DNA from: Manis javanica
Lineage: Eukaryota; Chordata; Mammalia; Pholidota; Manidae
DNA: 64,000 nt
NCBI RefSeq assembly: GCF_040802235.1
Contig: NC_133166.1
Span: 112,296,991 to 112,360,990, forward strand
Direction of reading: 5' to 3'
The notes beneath the pieces are model-generated. The model worked only from the letters and a program-made list of their open reading frames with translations, was not told the origin of the DNA and searched no databases. Below are positions 1 through 30,064 of the stretch, one piece after another (position 1 is the first letter of the stretch; every line of letters begins with the position of its first letter). Both the position numbers and the translations under genes were made by a program.

Positions 1-26
1 CAGGCCTGGCCCTCCGCCCTGCCTGA

Positions 27-6191
<6,165 letters not shown>

Positions 6192-6880
6192 CAGCCCCCC
6201 CCGCCCACTGGCAGAGCGGAGTCCGATAGGAAGCTGGCCCCCACCCGTGCCAGCCCCAGCAGCCGTACGCACTCACCCACACACTCACAAGGCTGTGGCC
6301 CACTGTTCTGCTCTCTGGTCCCCCTCTGGCTTCCTAGGGCTGCCTGCTTGCCTGCCCGTTTGTGGAGGGGGGCCCGGGGCAGCGGCCAGTAGACTGACCC
6401 AGAGCATGGCTCCCTTTCACTAACTTGGCACACCCAGCCCCACTTGGCAGCCGGTCAGCTGTGCATGTGGGCACTCCCCCTCCTCCCCTACACCTCGTTG
6501 TTCCCTCCCCAGCCTGCGCCTTGGGAGCCTGGCTGCCTGGACAGGGCCTTGGTTGAAGCCCACCCTGCACCAGGCTGCCCTCTTGGTTCCCACCCGGGCC
6601 AGGGGCTGGGTGCTGCCCATCACGGACCTGTCGGGTGCGGCCAGCCAAGGCCTGACAACGAGCAGGAAGAAGCTGGAAGCTGGGAGTGGACAAGAGCTGG
6701 TCTTGTGAGGCCTATGGGATCAGCCTGGGGCTTGACCACATCCAGAAGGGCATTCACTGGCACAAGGGTGGGGCAGAAAGGGAGGGGTGCTGGCACCAGC
6801 TGCTCTGTGGCTGCTCCTCTCTTGAGCAGCTGGGAGCCAATGTTAATGTGAAAATACAGTTGTTTGGGCCTCTGTGTGTT
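6192..6880 (+). other. CTSD: CTSD 3' untranslated region (inferred)
   Basis: Sequence after the CTSD stop with no coding signature, C-rich then mixed. The 3' boundary is inferred from the weak poly(A) hexamer AATACA at 6853-6858 and the GT-rich stretch just after it (about 6,875-6,900). Confidence 0.5.
6853..6858 (+). terminator. CTSD: Possible CTSD poly(A) signal (variant AATACA)
   Basis: A known non-canonical poly(A) hexamer, followed within 15-45 bases by TGTGTGTTGGCGTGTTTTGT, a GU-rich downstream element. No canonical AATAAA lies between the stop codon and here. Confidence 0.4.
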
Positions 6881-6889
6881 GGCGTGTTT

Positions 6890-9800
6890 TGTGGTCTGTG
6901 GGGAGCATGGCTCTAAATCCAGATGTGTGGAAGCTGGTGTGTGCTGTGCTGTCAGTGCGGAGGCTGACTCCTAGCCAGGCAGGGGAAAGCCCTTGAGGTT
7001 CACAGACCCAGACCCCCTGCCATGCACATGGGACCCTGAGGCTTTAGCCTGCTGCCCAGCCTCCCGGCCAGGATGCCTCTGGGGGCGGGGGACTCCAGCA
7101 CGTACCGAGGCTGGAGTGGTGAGCAGGAGGCTGTGGCCTCTGCTGGAGATGCAGGGCAGGCGGCACGAGGTTTCTGGTGTAAGCCTCACACTGAGGCATG
7201 GTCTTGGGGGCACAGGCGGGGGGGTGCAGTCCAGTGCGTGCCCACCATGTTTTCCCGTGGAATGTTTCCCTAGCAGCAGGGTGTCCCAGTGGTCCCTGGT
7301 GCCCTGCACTCCCCATTCAGGCCTAGGAAAGGAGCCTGCGAGGGCCTGGCAGCAAGTGGGCATCCTGCCTCCAGTCTGGGCCTCCTTGCCAGCCCCTGGA
7401 AGCAGCCAAGTACAAACCCAGCCAGTGCCCTGCAGCCCCACTGAGGGCCCTCAGTGCTGGGGGTTCCAAGGGATCCCTGTGGGCTGCAGCGACCTCTGCG
7501 GTGGGCTGGCCCGCTGGGGATGGGGTGGTGGATCAGGAACATCTGCCCAGATGCAGCTACACTGTTGGTGAGGCGAGATGCCCTCTGGTATCAGCTCTGG
7601 ACTCCCTGGGAGCCCTCCTGCTGCGGGAGTTGGGGGGAATGGTCACTGTGATGTCTCATCTGGTGTCCTCTCAGCCTGCAGGGCTGTGGCTGCCATTGGC
7701 CTGGTCCTGCGGGGTCCAGGGGCTGCACTCAAGAGCTGAGCCCTGGGGTGCCTTTAAAAAACATTCAACTGGGATTGCACAGAGGTATAAGCACGTGCCC
7801 CTGTTCTCTGCACCTGAAATCTGAGCTCCACAGGGCCTGGCAGGGCTGACAGTGTCATCAGAGCCTTCCTGCACTGAGGCCAGGAGCGAGGCAGCCCCCC
7901 ACCCCACCGCCTCCTCACTCCTCCCCTGTTGACTGCCCAGGGGGTCAGTCTTTCCTCCCTCCCACCCACCCACCCAAGGCACAGGGGCTCAGCGGCCACA
8001 TGCCCCTGTTCTGCCATGCACACAGACCATTTAGCTGGGAAGCCACCTCCATCCCCTCTTCTGGAACATGGGGGGGAATGAGCACAACCAGACGTCTCTG
8101 CCATGCTGTGTAGATCATGGTGCCCCCCCAGCCCCTAAACACTGGCCTTGGGGCCATGAAGCCCCTGCCTGCTGCAGCTGCCCTGGACTGCCCCCAGGGG
8201 GGCTCTGCCCAGCTGCTCAGGGTTCTCCAGACCCTGGACTCTGATGCCTGGCTGAGCTCCCGCCACCTTGACTGACCTGAGCGTCCAGTCTCTTGTCTAT
8301 AGAAGGTGTGTGATAATGGCCGGCTTGCCCTGGACTTGAAGACTCTCCCAAAGGAGCCCAGCTGAGGGCCTGGCCTGCAGGGGCCCCGAACCCTGGTGCT
8401 CATCTTGGTGCATTTTCTGCCCCACGCCCCTGTCTGGAGGACACCGTCTTGGGTGGGGATCCTCCCCCTTCCATGCTCTGGGTGCTGGGGGCCTGGGAGA
8501 GACGCAGCCTCTCTCAGTAGTCTGTAGGAGAGGGTCCAGACCCCACCCTGCGACCTGTAGCAGGCCCCTGGGAGCTGGGCACCCCCTCCTGCTGTCTGAG
8601 GACCAGGGGACTAGCAGGGAGACAAGCACAGTCTACACGCCTGCAGCCCCAGGCAGAGCCTGTGGCCAGGGAGGTGGTGCCCGGACCCAAGAAGCACAGC
8701 CCAGATGATGGAAAGACCTGGTGGTGTGGCTCGCAGGCCTCATGCAGGCTGGGAGGGCACCTTCAGTCAGGTTCAGCCCAAGGACGGGGGTCTGGGTGCC
8801 GCCAAGCCAGGCCTAGGGTGCTGGGGGAGGGAGAGCTGAATCGTGCCTGGCTCCCCCGGCTCCCCATCCGCGCTCAGGCCCATGGGCCGAGATGGGGAGC
8901 CCGTCCTGCTCACGGAGTTTTACCAAGTCGTCGGGGCGGACTGTGTGGCAGGCTCCTGCCGGCCCAGAGCCGGGGAGCCAGGCTGGTCAGGGGTGGGTGT
9001 GGGCATGGGCGAGGCTGGGCATGGGCGGGGCCTGGGCAGGGGGCGGGGCCTGCCCGGGACTGGGGTTCAGGGAAGGCTCTTGCAGAGAGCCCAGAGGCCC
9101 AGGGACAGCAGGGCATTCGCGGAGGACTGAGCGCAGACAGGCAAGGCTTCTGAGGAGGGTGAGGTCAGCGGGCAGGCAGGCCACGTGGGAGGACGAGCTC
9201 CGGACGTGGCGGGGACCCTGAGGAGGACAGGGGCTTGGAGGGAGACGAGGGAGGAGCACAGGGGCCGCCGTACATCAGGGCAGCTTCTGGGGGACTTTGG
9301 AGGGTCTGGGCTCAATGGGGGCCAGCAGATTGGTGAAGAGGACCCAGTTCAGGGAAGGTACCGGCAGGGTGAGGTGAGGTTGGGGCTCAGTGGAGGCACA
9401 GAGGGCTGGGGGTCTCTCCGTGGTGCAGGGGGCTCATGGGGACTTGCAGGAAAGAAGGAGAGTGGTGGGCAGATGGAAGCTGCAAGGGGCCGAGGCCGGG
9501 AGGGCAGGCAGAGGTTCCGGAAGCGGCTGGCGGGGGGCAGAGCATCAGCAGGGCCAGGTGGGGCAGGCAGGGCGCTCAGAGGCGCGGGCAGGTGAGCGCA
9601 GACGCCATGGAGACGAGTGTCCTTAGGGGCCTGGACAGCGCTGGACTTTGTGGGGAGCCCGATTAGTGAGGGTGGGGCTGGGGGGCTCCTGGCAGGGTGT
9701 GTGTGGCTCAGATTTTGGGTGACAGGAACTCAGAAAGGATTGGTTCAAGTGGGGCCCCAAGGCTCAGCGAAGGCGGGGACTTTGTGGGCTTAAGAGGCCT

Positions 9801-9989
9801 TAGTTGGGGATGGGGGTGTGCAGAAGTGGACGCCTGGGTGGGGCTCGGTGAGGGGTACATGTTAGGGGCTGGGGGGCCTGAGAGGGGGCTTGGTTGGGGG
9901 CGGGGGTGTGCGGGGACAGGAGAGCGCACGGGGCATGGGTAGGCGTGCGCACGGACATGGCCAGAGGGGCAAGTCGCGGGCGCCTGGGC
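6890..9989. other. CTSD-IFITM10 intergenic region
   Basis: About 3.1 kb of GC-rich sequence, G-rich on the + strand from 8,660 on. A short CCCACCCACC run lies near 7,965. The many open frames on both strands are compositional. I see no exon with a family match and no clear mobile element. Confidence 0.55.
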
Positions 9990-22441
<12,452 letters not shown>

Positions 22442-22915
22442 GGCCGCTGCCCCGTGGCCGCGGGGACAAAGCGCCAAGACGTGTTTGCTTCGGCGATTGA
22501 GGTGATGCGGGACACCGCGGGGTGGGGGCTGGGCAGGGCGTCTGCGTCGGGATCCCCAAAGCTGTGAGCCAGGCAGCGAGGACGCTCCGCACAGGAAGGG
22601 GGCAGCGAGCTCCTGCCGGCCCACCCTCTCTGCCTCCCGGCCTCCTGCCTCCACCTGTTTTGGGGTCCTGGGCTCCCCCTTCTGCTGCTGTACCCTGGCT
22701 CCCGTGGCTGCCCTCCCTGCCCTCCTGTGTCCACGCCCCTGGGGCCTCTCAGATCCAACACCTGGTACGAAGGGCTTCTGTGGGAGTGCCCCAGGCTGAG
22801 GGGGCCTGCCGGCATCTGGGGGCTCCCCACCCTCCTGGGCCCACCTCCCCCAAGCTGTGACCCTGCTCAGAGCTCTTGTATCTGTGAACTTTCAATAAAA
22901 CACTGTCCAGCTCTG
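22442..22915 (+). other. IFITM10: IFITM10 3' untranslated region
   Basis: GC-rich, non-coding sequence from the stop codon to just past the canonical poly(A) signal at 22,894-22,899. Confidence 0.8.
22894..22899 (+). terminator. IFITM10: IFITM10 poly(A) signal AATAAA
   Basis: Canonical hexamer in TTTCAATAAAACACTG, about 450 bases after the stop codon. A CTGTCC-type cleavage zone and a T/G-containing downstream stretch follow. Confidence 0.85.
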
Positions 22916-22929
22916 GCCCAGCCTTCTGT

Positions 22930-25900
22930 CCCATGCCCGGCTAGGGCATGGGGGGAAGTGGGAGGCTCTGGGAACCCCCTTCAGGCCCTGCCTGGCGACC
23001 CAGGGCCCCAAGTGCTGCATCCGCTTCCCGGCCAGGAAGGTTGCTCTGTAACTGGCAGCCTACTGCCTGCTGTGCATTACAGGACTGAGGGGCTTTGGGG
23101 GGAAAGACACCCCAGACCCGAGCCCCTGGAGGATCAGGCAGCCTCCATGGAGGGGCAGGTGCCCCCTGAGCACAGCTGCCTGCATGGCTGAAGTTGGAGT
23201 GCACAAAACCACCCCATCCACAGGGGAACGGGCAGCCGAGGGGCCTGGGCCTGACAGCCCCTGCCCCTGGCACCTGCCTGTGTCCTCGGCTGAGGAATGG
23301 GGCAGTGGCAGTCCCACCCCTCAGGGGGGCTGCGGGACCAGCAAGGCGTCCTGTGCTCAGGAGGAAGATCAGAGCCCCGGGGCGGGTGCCCTGTGCACCG
23401 TGTTCCCACGGAGAGCTCGGCTCCCTGCCCCCGGCCGGTCGGCCTCTGAAAGCAAGGCTGAGGAGTGATAAGATGGGAGCGGAATAAGGTGGGACACCAG
23501 CCCGGCTCAGAGAGCCTGTGGAGGGCGCCGGGCCGCCGCAGAGGCCACAGGCGGGACCCCGAGCAGGGAACCCTCACCGTGGGGGCCATGCTGGCCGGGA
23601 AAGCGGGGGACACTGCACACAGCCCAGGTGGGGCGGGAAGCGCTCTGTCCCATGGGAAGGCCTGTGAACAGAGCCCAAGGCCCAGGGGCATGCTAGTGGT
23701 GTTTTCCTGTGGCACTGCCTGCATATGGGGACCAGCTTGCAGGAGCCACAGACGGCAGAGGCTATCGCCCCAGGTGAGGACTGGGGGCTGGTGGGGGCTG
23801 CACAGGAGGCACTAGAAGATTCTTGGGGCAAGGGTGATAGAATTTGGTGACAGCCCGGATGTGAGAGGTGAGGCCAACAGGAAGGCCAGGAGGGGTTCCT
23901 GCCTGTTGGACTTGGACCCCTGGTAGGTGGTCCAGGCTTCGTGCTCAGCTGGTGCAACTGAGTCGGGGTGGCCTGGGCTGGGACAGCCCGGGCAAGGAGC
24001 CCGAGGACCCCCACTCACATCCGCGTGGGAGAGTCCACAGCACGCAGGCCCGCAGAGGAGCCAGCCCGCAGAGGGAGAGGTGCCCACCGACCCAGGCCTG
24101 TAGCGGCAGGAAGGAGGGGGCAGAGGAACGGGGGGGTGGGGGGGTGACAGAAGGACGAGGACGTGACCACAGGGGCCGGCCTTTCCGAAAGCCAGCTTTG
24201 AGGGAGGAGAGAAGGGGTGTCCTCAGAGCGGAGCAGCAGCCCCGGGCTGGGGTACGTGTCCAGGGTCATGATGGCAGCCGGTTGGAGAGGTGATGACCCG
24301 GCGGGCATTTGGAGAGGGCGGCGGGCCCAGGTGGTGCACTGGCCCTCATCCCCACCAGGAAGGGAGGCAGAGGAGCTGGGTCTCCCCCAGGTGAGACCCC
24401 CAGGTGAGATGTCAGGAGACGGGGTGTTGGCTATCACCCAGACGTGCCCAGGGCTGGGTGTAGAGCTTCCAGTGAACGGGGGTGAAGCCTTTGGCCAGAA
24501 GATGGAGGACGGTGGTGAGCAGGCTCAGCACAGGCCCTACCCAGAACCCTCCAGGGACAGGCTGGGGAGCCTGGAGCTGACCCCTCACCCCGGACAGTGC
24601 AGAGGAGAGGGGGCAGGGGCCCTGCAGGATTGCACGGCTTGAGACCATCAGGGTCAGCACCTGGGGTTTAGGGGCTGTAGGTCATGAGGGCAGCCGAGGC
24701 CCACCCTGGTGTCCAAGAGGCTTTATGGTGCCTGCTGGGGCTGAGAAGTTCGGGCAATGCTTCTTAGTTCACTTTCCTTAAGCCTTTGAGGTCACAGCCG
24801 GCCGGCTGCCCTGGAGGAAGCGCATCTCCTGAAGAGACCTAGGTGGCTCTTTGGGGGGCTGTGCCCCACCTGCTGAGGCCTTTGGGCTCACGTGCAGCCA
24901 GCAAAGGCACCCTCAGCTCACAGACACCTCTGTCCATTCCCGGGCAGCGTGGGGCACAGACTTCCATGCCATGGGCTCAGGAGGGGGCTGTGGCCACAGG
25001 GCGGGTGTCCACACTGGGGTCTGCACCCCGATGCCAGTGGGCAGGTGGGCACTGGCTCCTCCTTGGCCTCTGGCTCCCAGGTCTGTGTCTGTGGCTCTGT
25101 GGGCCCCTCCCTCACCCCGTGGACCTCCCCGAGTCCTGCTCCGTTCTCCTATCTTATTTTATTTTACCTGGTTTGCACACTGCCTGGGGCACACTTGCCA
25201 TTCAGTAAAAGTGTGTGTGAACATATGAAATGGCCTTGCTCACCCTCTTCCTGTCCCTCTACCTCTGTGTCTTTTGGGCATCGGGTGACTTTCCCTGCAC
25301 CCCTGGTTGGCCCTGACCATGGCCCTTCCGACCCCCAGCCACCAGTCCAGTTTAAAGGGCTCAGGACCAAGTGGCTGAAGGAGGAGTGGGTCTGAAGTAT
25401 GAGCCCGGCTGTGTGCACACGTGTGTGTAGGTATGTGGGGGGTAGGGTACCATGCGGTAGCCCCTGTCTCTCTCACCTTGGCGGCAGAGCCCACGGCTCC
25501 TTTTGGATTTTATGGAGATTTCCTCCTGCAGCCGTGACTGATCCTTAACTCCTCTGCCAGCTCCTCTCCCCTCCCTGGGGAGTGTGAAGCTCCTAATCTT
25601 GCCTCGGTCTTTCTGGTCCATCCAGGAGCCCACCAAGAGCCCACCCAGCACTGCCTCCTTAGAACAGAAGGTGCTCCCATCACCCAGGAAATCCCCAGGG
25701 ACTCAGGAGCTCTGCGCCCAGAACTGCGGGTGTTGTCTGTGATCTCGCACGGCCCCAGCTGATGCACTGCCGGAAACATAGGCACCCACCAGGCAAACCC
25801 ACACAGAGAGACAATGAAACACACCTGCCCTGTAACCTTCACAAGTGTGGAGGCCACGCAAATCTAGGGGAGACTGAGGACCCTTCCCAGACCACAGACC

Positions 25901-28125
25901 ATGAAAACTATGGAGAATATATTTATCCTCACTTTGCAACTCACCTATTCACTCTCACAATGTTATCTTTTGATAAACCAAAGTTGCTATTTTTTATGCA
26001 AGTCCCATTTGGGACTTTGTTCTTGTTTAATTCATGTTTCGGCTAATAGGATTAATGTCCTGGGAATTCTTCATGTTTCTAGCTTCTCCTGCTCTATGAT
26101 CCTGAGCTTTTTCTCCCAGTTTGGCTGTAGCAGCTTTATTGTCCTGCCTTCCGCACTTAGGTCTCGGATTAATCTCTGTACAGCGTGAGGCTGGGATTAG
26201 GGGGTCTCTGCTTCCTTGTGCTCTTTCCTGAGCATCCACAGAGCCCCTAGCTGAGACGGTCCAGCGTGGGGCTGACCCTAGGCCCAAGAGCTGCTCTGTG
26301 TCCACAGAGAGCCCAGTGTGCCCATCGTGTCCTGATGATTGGGTACATCTGCTCACTTGCATCTCCTTGTAGTTTTTGCTGCATTGCACACACTGTGCAT
26401 TACAGACCTGCAGGGGCTGAAAATGACGTAAGTTTCTCTTAGAGAGGCTTCCCTCTCTCTGCTGTTAGTGGCCAGCGTGGACGGCATTAGTGTGTCTGAG
26501 GGATCAGCTGGGTGGAGTTTGCTGAGGTTTGGGTTTGGGGTTCCTGAGACTCGGTCCACTTCGGGTTTGTCGCTGCTGTGGGCAGGGTGCTCCTGTCTTC
26601 CTAAGCCCTGAAGGAGTGCAGGGGATCCCCTTTTTCCCTGCAGAGATTTTGAACTCAGTGCTTCAGCCGGCTCTGCACAGCTGGAATGTCTTGGCAGGAG
26701 TCCTGAGGGGTGGGCTTGGCAGGAGTCCTGAGGGGTGGGCCACTCAGAGGGCTGAGGCAGCCCCAGCCTGTCCAGCGGGACTTTGTCTCCTGCTCATTCG
26801 AGAGAATTCCCTCAGCCTCTTGGCAGTTCCAGCACCCGTGCCCAGCCCGGATGGCCCCAAGGAGCTCAGCGAGTGTCTGGCGAGCGAACCAGCTCTGCCC
26901 TGGGGCTGCTCTCTTCCACCTCGTCAATGAGCCCGTGAGACCCAGAACAGTCTCCCTGGTTTCCCTCTCCCAGGAGAGTCCCAATACCCTGGCCGATCCT
27001 TGTCACCCCCAGCCCCTCCCAGAACTGGACTCCCGAGAAACCTGGCTGTATCAGCTGCCTTGAGGGGCTGCTCCTCTTTGGAATCTGAGTTCCTCTGACC
27101 CTCCTTGCCTTTAGGGCCCTCTGGTGTCACATGTGTGTCTGCAATCGGTGCCCACATTTGTCCCCACTGGCTGTAGGATGTTTACCTGACGTGATGTGCT
27201 GCATCTCAGTGAAGCAAGTGCCGGCTGAAATGAACCTGACCTGGTGTGTTTAAGAAAAAGTTTATCTGGTGTCTTACTGAAGGCCAGAGTCCGAGAGTGC
27301 CCATCCATGCCCTCTCATAAACTTCTCCAAAGGCCCTTTATTTGGGAAGGCTGAAAAGAAAGATGCAGGCCCACATGGCATCGCTTCTGCTGGGCCGCAT
27401 CACCAAACCGGGGCTTCCCGCTGCACCTAACTGCAGTTTCAACCTCCCCCAGAAATGCGGTCAGTCAGGAACTTTCCGGTCAGCATTGGTAGGACAACAT
27501 CACATGTGTCTCTCCTTCCCCAAAAGGAATTCGCCTAATGAGACCCTTCTGTCCCCAGTGAGGGCGACTCCACCCAAAATAATCCTTTTTCTGTGCATAA
27601 CTTCCTTGTCCAGCCTTTAGAAACCTGTCCCTTTCTGCAGCCCTTCAGTGCATCTCTGCCTGATAGAGGGGATGCTGCCCGATACACAAATCACTTAATG
27701 AAGCCCGTTAGACCTTCAGGTTTACTTGGATGAATTTCGGTTTTCACTAGGAACTTCTTAAATACTTGTTCTACAACAGGGGGCAGGCACAGGGAAGAGG
27801 CTGTATCAGCCACGGACCAGGCGGTGAGCTAAGGGAACAGACAGTGAACATGCTGATGCCATCAGGGTGTGATAACAACGATCAGGGTTGCTAATCATTC
27901 TCCTGAAGGATTCCACCAGGGACCACAGACCGGTTGACCTCCTCTGAGCATTACGGGCTGGCTTTACCTCTGGTCATGGGTGTGGGGTGTGGGGGACTGT
28001 GAGCCTTGTGAGCCGGGTGTGTCACAGCGAGGCAGGAGCCCTGGCTGAGGTGGGGCTCTCAGCTCAGAGCCCTTTGCCTGCATGACCACCATGCAGATCC
28101 ACAGACTTCATTTCATTTCACAAGA
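22930..28125. other. Gene-poor region downstream of IFITM10
   Basis: About 5.2 kb without a supported gene. It is G/A-rich at 23,300-24,700 (with a G-run GGGGGGGTGGGGGGGTG near 24,130) and becomes mixed after 25,000. A weak L2-like 3' end may lie at 25,130-25,215. Open frames are unremarkable and lack families. Confidence 0.5.
26691..26740. repeat. 25-bp tandem duplication
   Basis: The unit TTGGCAGGAGTCCTGAGGGG + TGGGC occurs twice back to back without a mismatch. It is a minimal two-copy minisatellite in non-coding sequence. Confidence 0.85.
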
Positions 28126-28129
28126 GCAT

Positions 28130-30060
28130 CTTCAGCAGCATCTTTTTCTTTGTTAACAGTTAGTATCTTGCCAATTCTGGAAAGATATTATCCTTTATTA
28201 TCTTCTACAATCTTTACTATGCTTTTCATACTTAGCTATATAATCTGGTATATGTCCAAACCTAAATATGGAGACAGGTAGATTTCCCTCTTTCTCTAAT
28301 TTTTGGAAAGCTGTCCTTTCCTTCTTGCTCGGCAGCGCGGGCTCTGTCACATACTGACGTCTGTTTAGGTAGGGTCTGGTTCTATGCTCTGTTTTGTCTA
28401 CTGTCTGACTTGCACTGTTACCACATAATCTGATTACAGCTGCTTTATAATAGGTCCCAATAACCACCAGTCCTTTCTTGACCTTTGATATTCATTTAAC
28501 TTTAGAATCAACTTGTCAAGTAGAAAAACAAAGCTCTATTGGGACTTGGATTAAATCTATAGATCCATTTGGGAAGAATTTACATTTTTACAATACTGGG
28601 TTTTCCAGATCTCCAAGAACACTCTGTAATCTGCGGTTTATTTAAATTTTAAGTTCTGTGGGAAATGCTCTACGCTTTCTGTGCAAAGATCTTGCACAAA
28701 ATTTGTTAGATATATATCTAGGTACTTGATTTGGATGCTATTGTAAGTCTTATGGTTTGAAATATTTTCTTTTCTGTGTTGGCTGCTGATGTAAAGAAAT
28801 GCAATTGGACTTAAGGAAGGATCGTGTATTCAGCATCCTTACTAAAAGTATTTTTATTTTCATGATTTTTTTGTAAGTTCTGGATCTTCTACATATACAA
28901 CCACAGCATAAGACCGTAGGGATCATCTGTTTTATTTCTCCCTTTCTCATCCACATACATCATATTTTTTCCTGACTTACTGAATTCCCTAGAAACTCAG
29001 TTACAATATAGGTTCTGACAGGAGGATTTCCTTATCTCAAAGACAAATCTTTGAAGGCTGTCCATTTGGGATGATATTTGCTCTATTTGGAATTTGTAGA
29101 CATGATTCATTAGTTTAAGGAACGTCCTACTATTCATAATATGCTAATATTGACATTTTGCTATAATGCCACAGATATGAAAAAATTTGCATTCTGCGTA
29201 AGCATGGACTAAACATAACAGAGCTAATGGGATAAAGGATTTGGGGGACAGACAACTCAAAACCCGAGGGGCTTTGTCAGACTCAACATGATCCCGAGCA
29301 AGGGCAGTCCCCAGCTTGCCACCCCCTGCTCCTCCTCCCGGCCCCTTAGAGGCTCGCACCCCAGACTTCATCAGACTCGAATGTCTGACTCCAAGCACAC
29401 ACTCTCTCAGCACGTTGCTCCAGCCAAGGGTCATGTCTTCCCAGCTTTTCCATTTGCGCTTCAGCATCTCCAGAAGCTGAGACCTGTGGACATGGTGTGG
29501 GACTCACGCTGCAAGGCGTCTCCTCCAGCTCCCTTGAGGTCCCCGTGTCCTAGGTCTTGCTCTCTGACTGGGGAAGTGCTTATTACCCCAGCCATTTAAA
29601 GTATTACATGTCAGGAGGAAATGACCCTAAGTGAGCATGATTCTTTGCATACGATGGCCCTTCATTTACCAATTGCTTTTGAGCTAATGTGCATCTTATG
29701 AACACATGCAGCACATCAGAAATGGCTCTACTTTATGAAATTAATATTGAATATTTTCAAATTATCTTTCTGCATCTTTTGGTTTGATTACATGATTTTC
29801 CTCCCATAATAAGTTAACAGTGCAAATTATGTTATTTCATTTTTCTCCACTAACATCAAAACAGCCTTGCATGTCTGAAATAAACCTAAGATGTTCATTT
29901 TGTAGGATTATTTTTGCTGTTTTTTTTTCTTTTCCCTCTACGTTCAGGAGTGTGACAGCCCTGCGGTTTGCCTTCCTCATGCGTTCTTTTGGGGTTTGTT
30001 GGCAGGGCTCTTAGTCTTGAGTTATTTCGAAGTGTTTTTATTTGTGCTTTATATTTAGTG
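28130..30060 (-). mobile_element. L1 fragments, antisense
   Basis: AT-rich antisense LINE-1 ORF2 remnants: CAACTTGTCAAGTAGAAAAAC, GGACTTGGATTAAATCTATAG ATC, ATATATCTAGGTACTTGAT TTGG, then CCTTGCATGTCTGAAATAAACC. A unique-looking GC-richer island lies within at 29,270-29,560. No intact frame. Confidence 0.65.
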
Positions 30061-30064
30061 CAGT

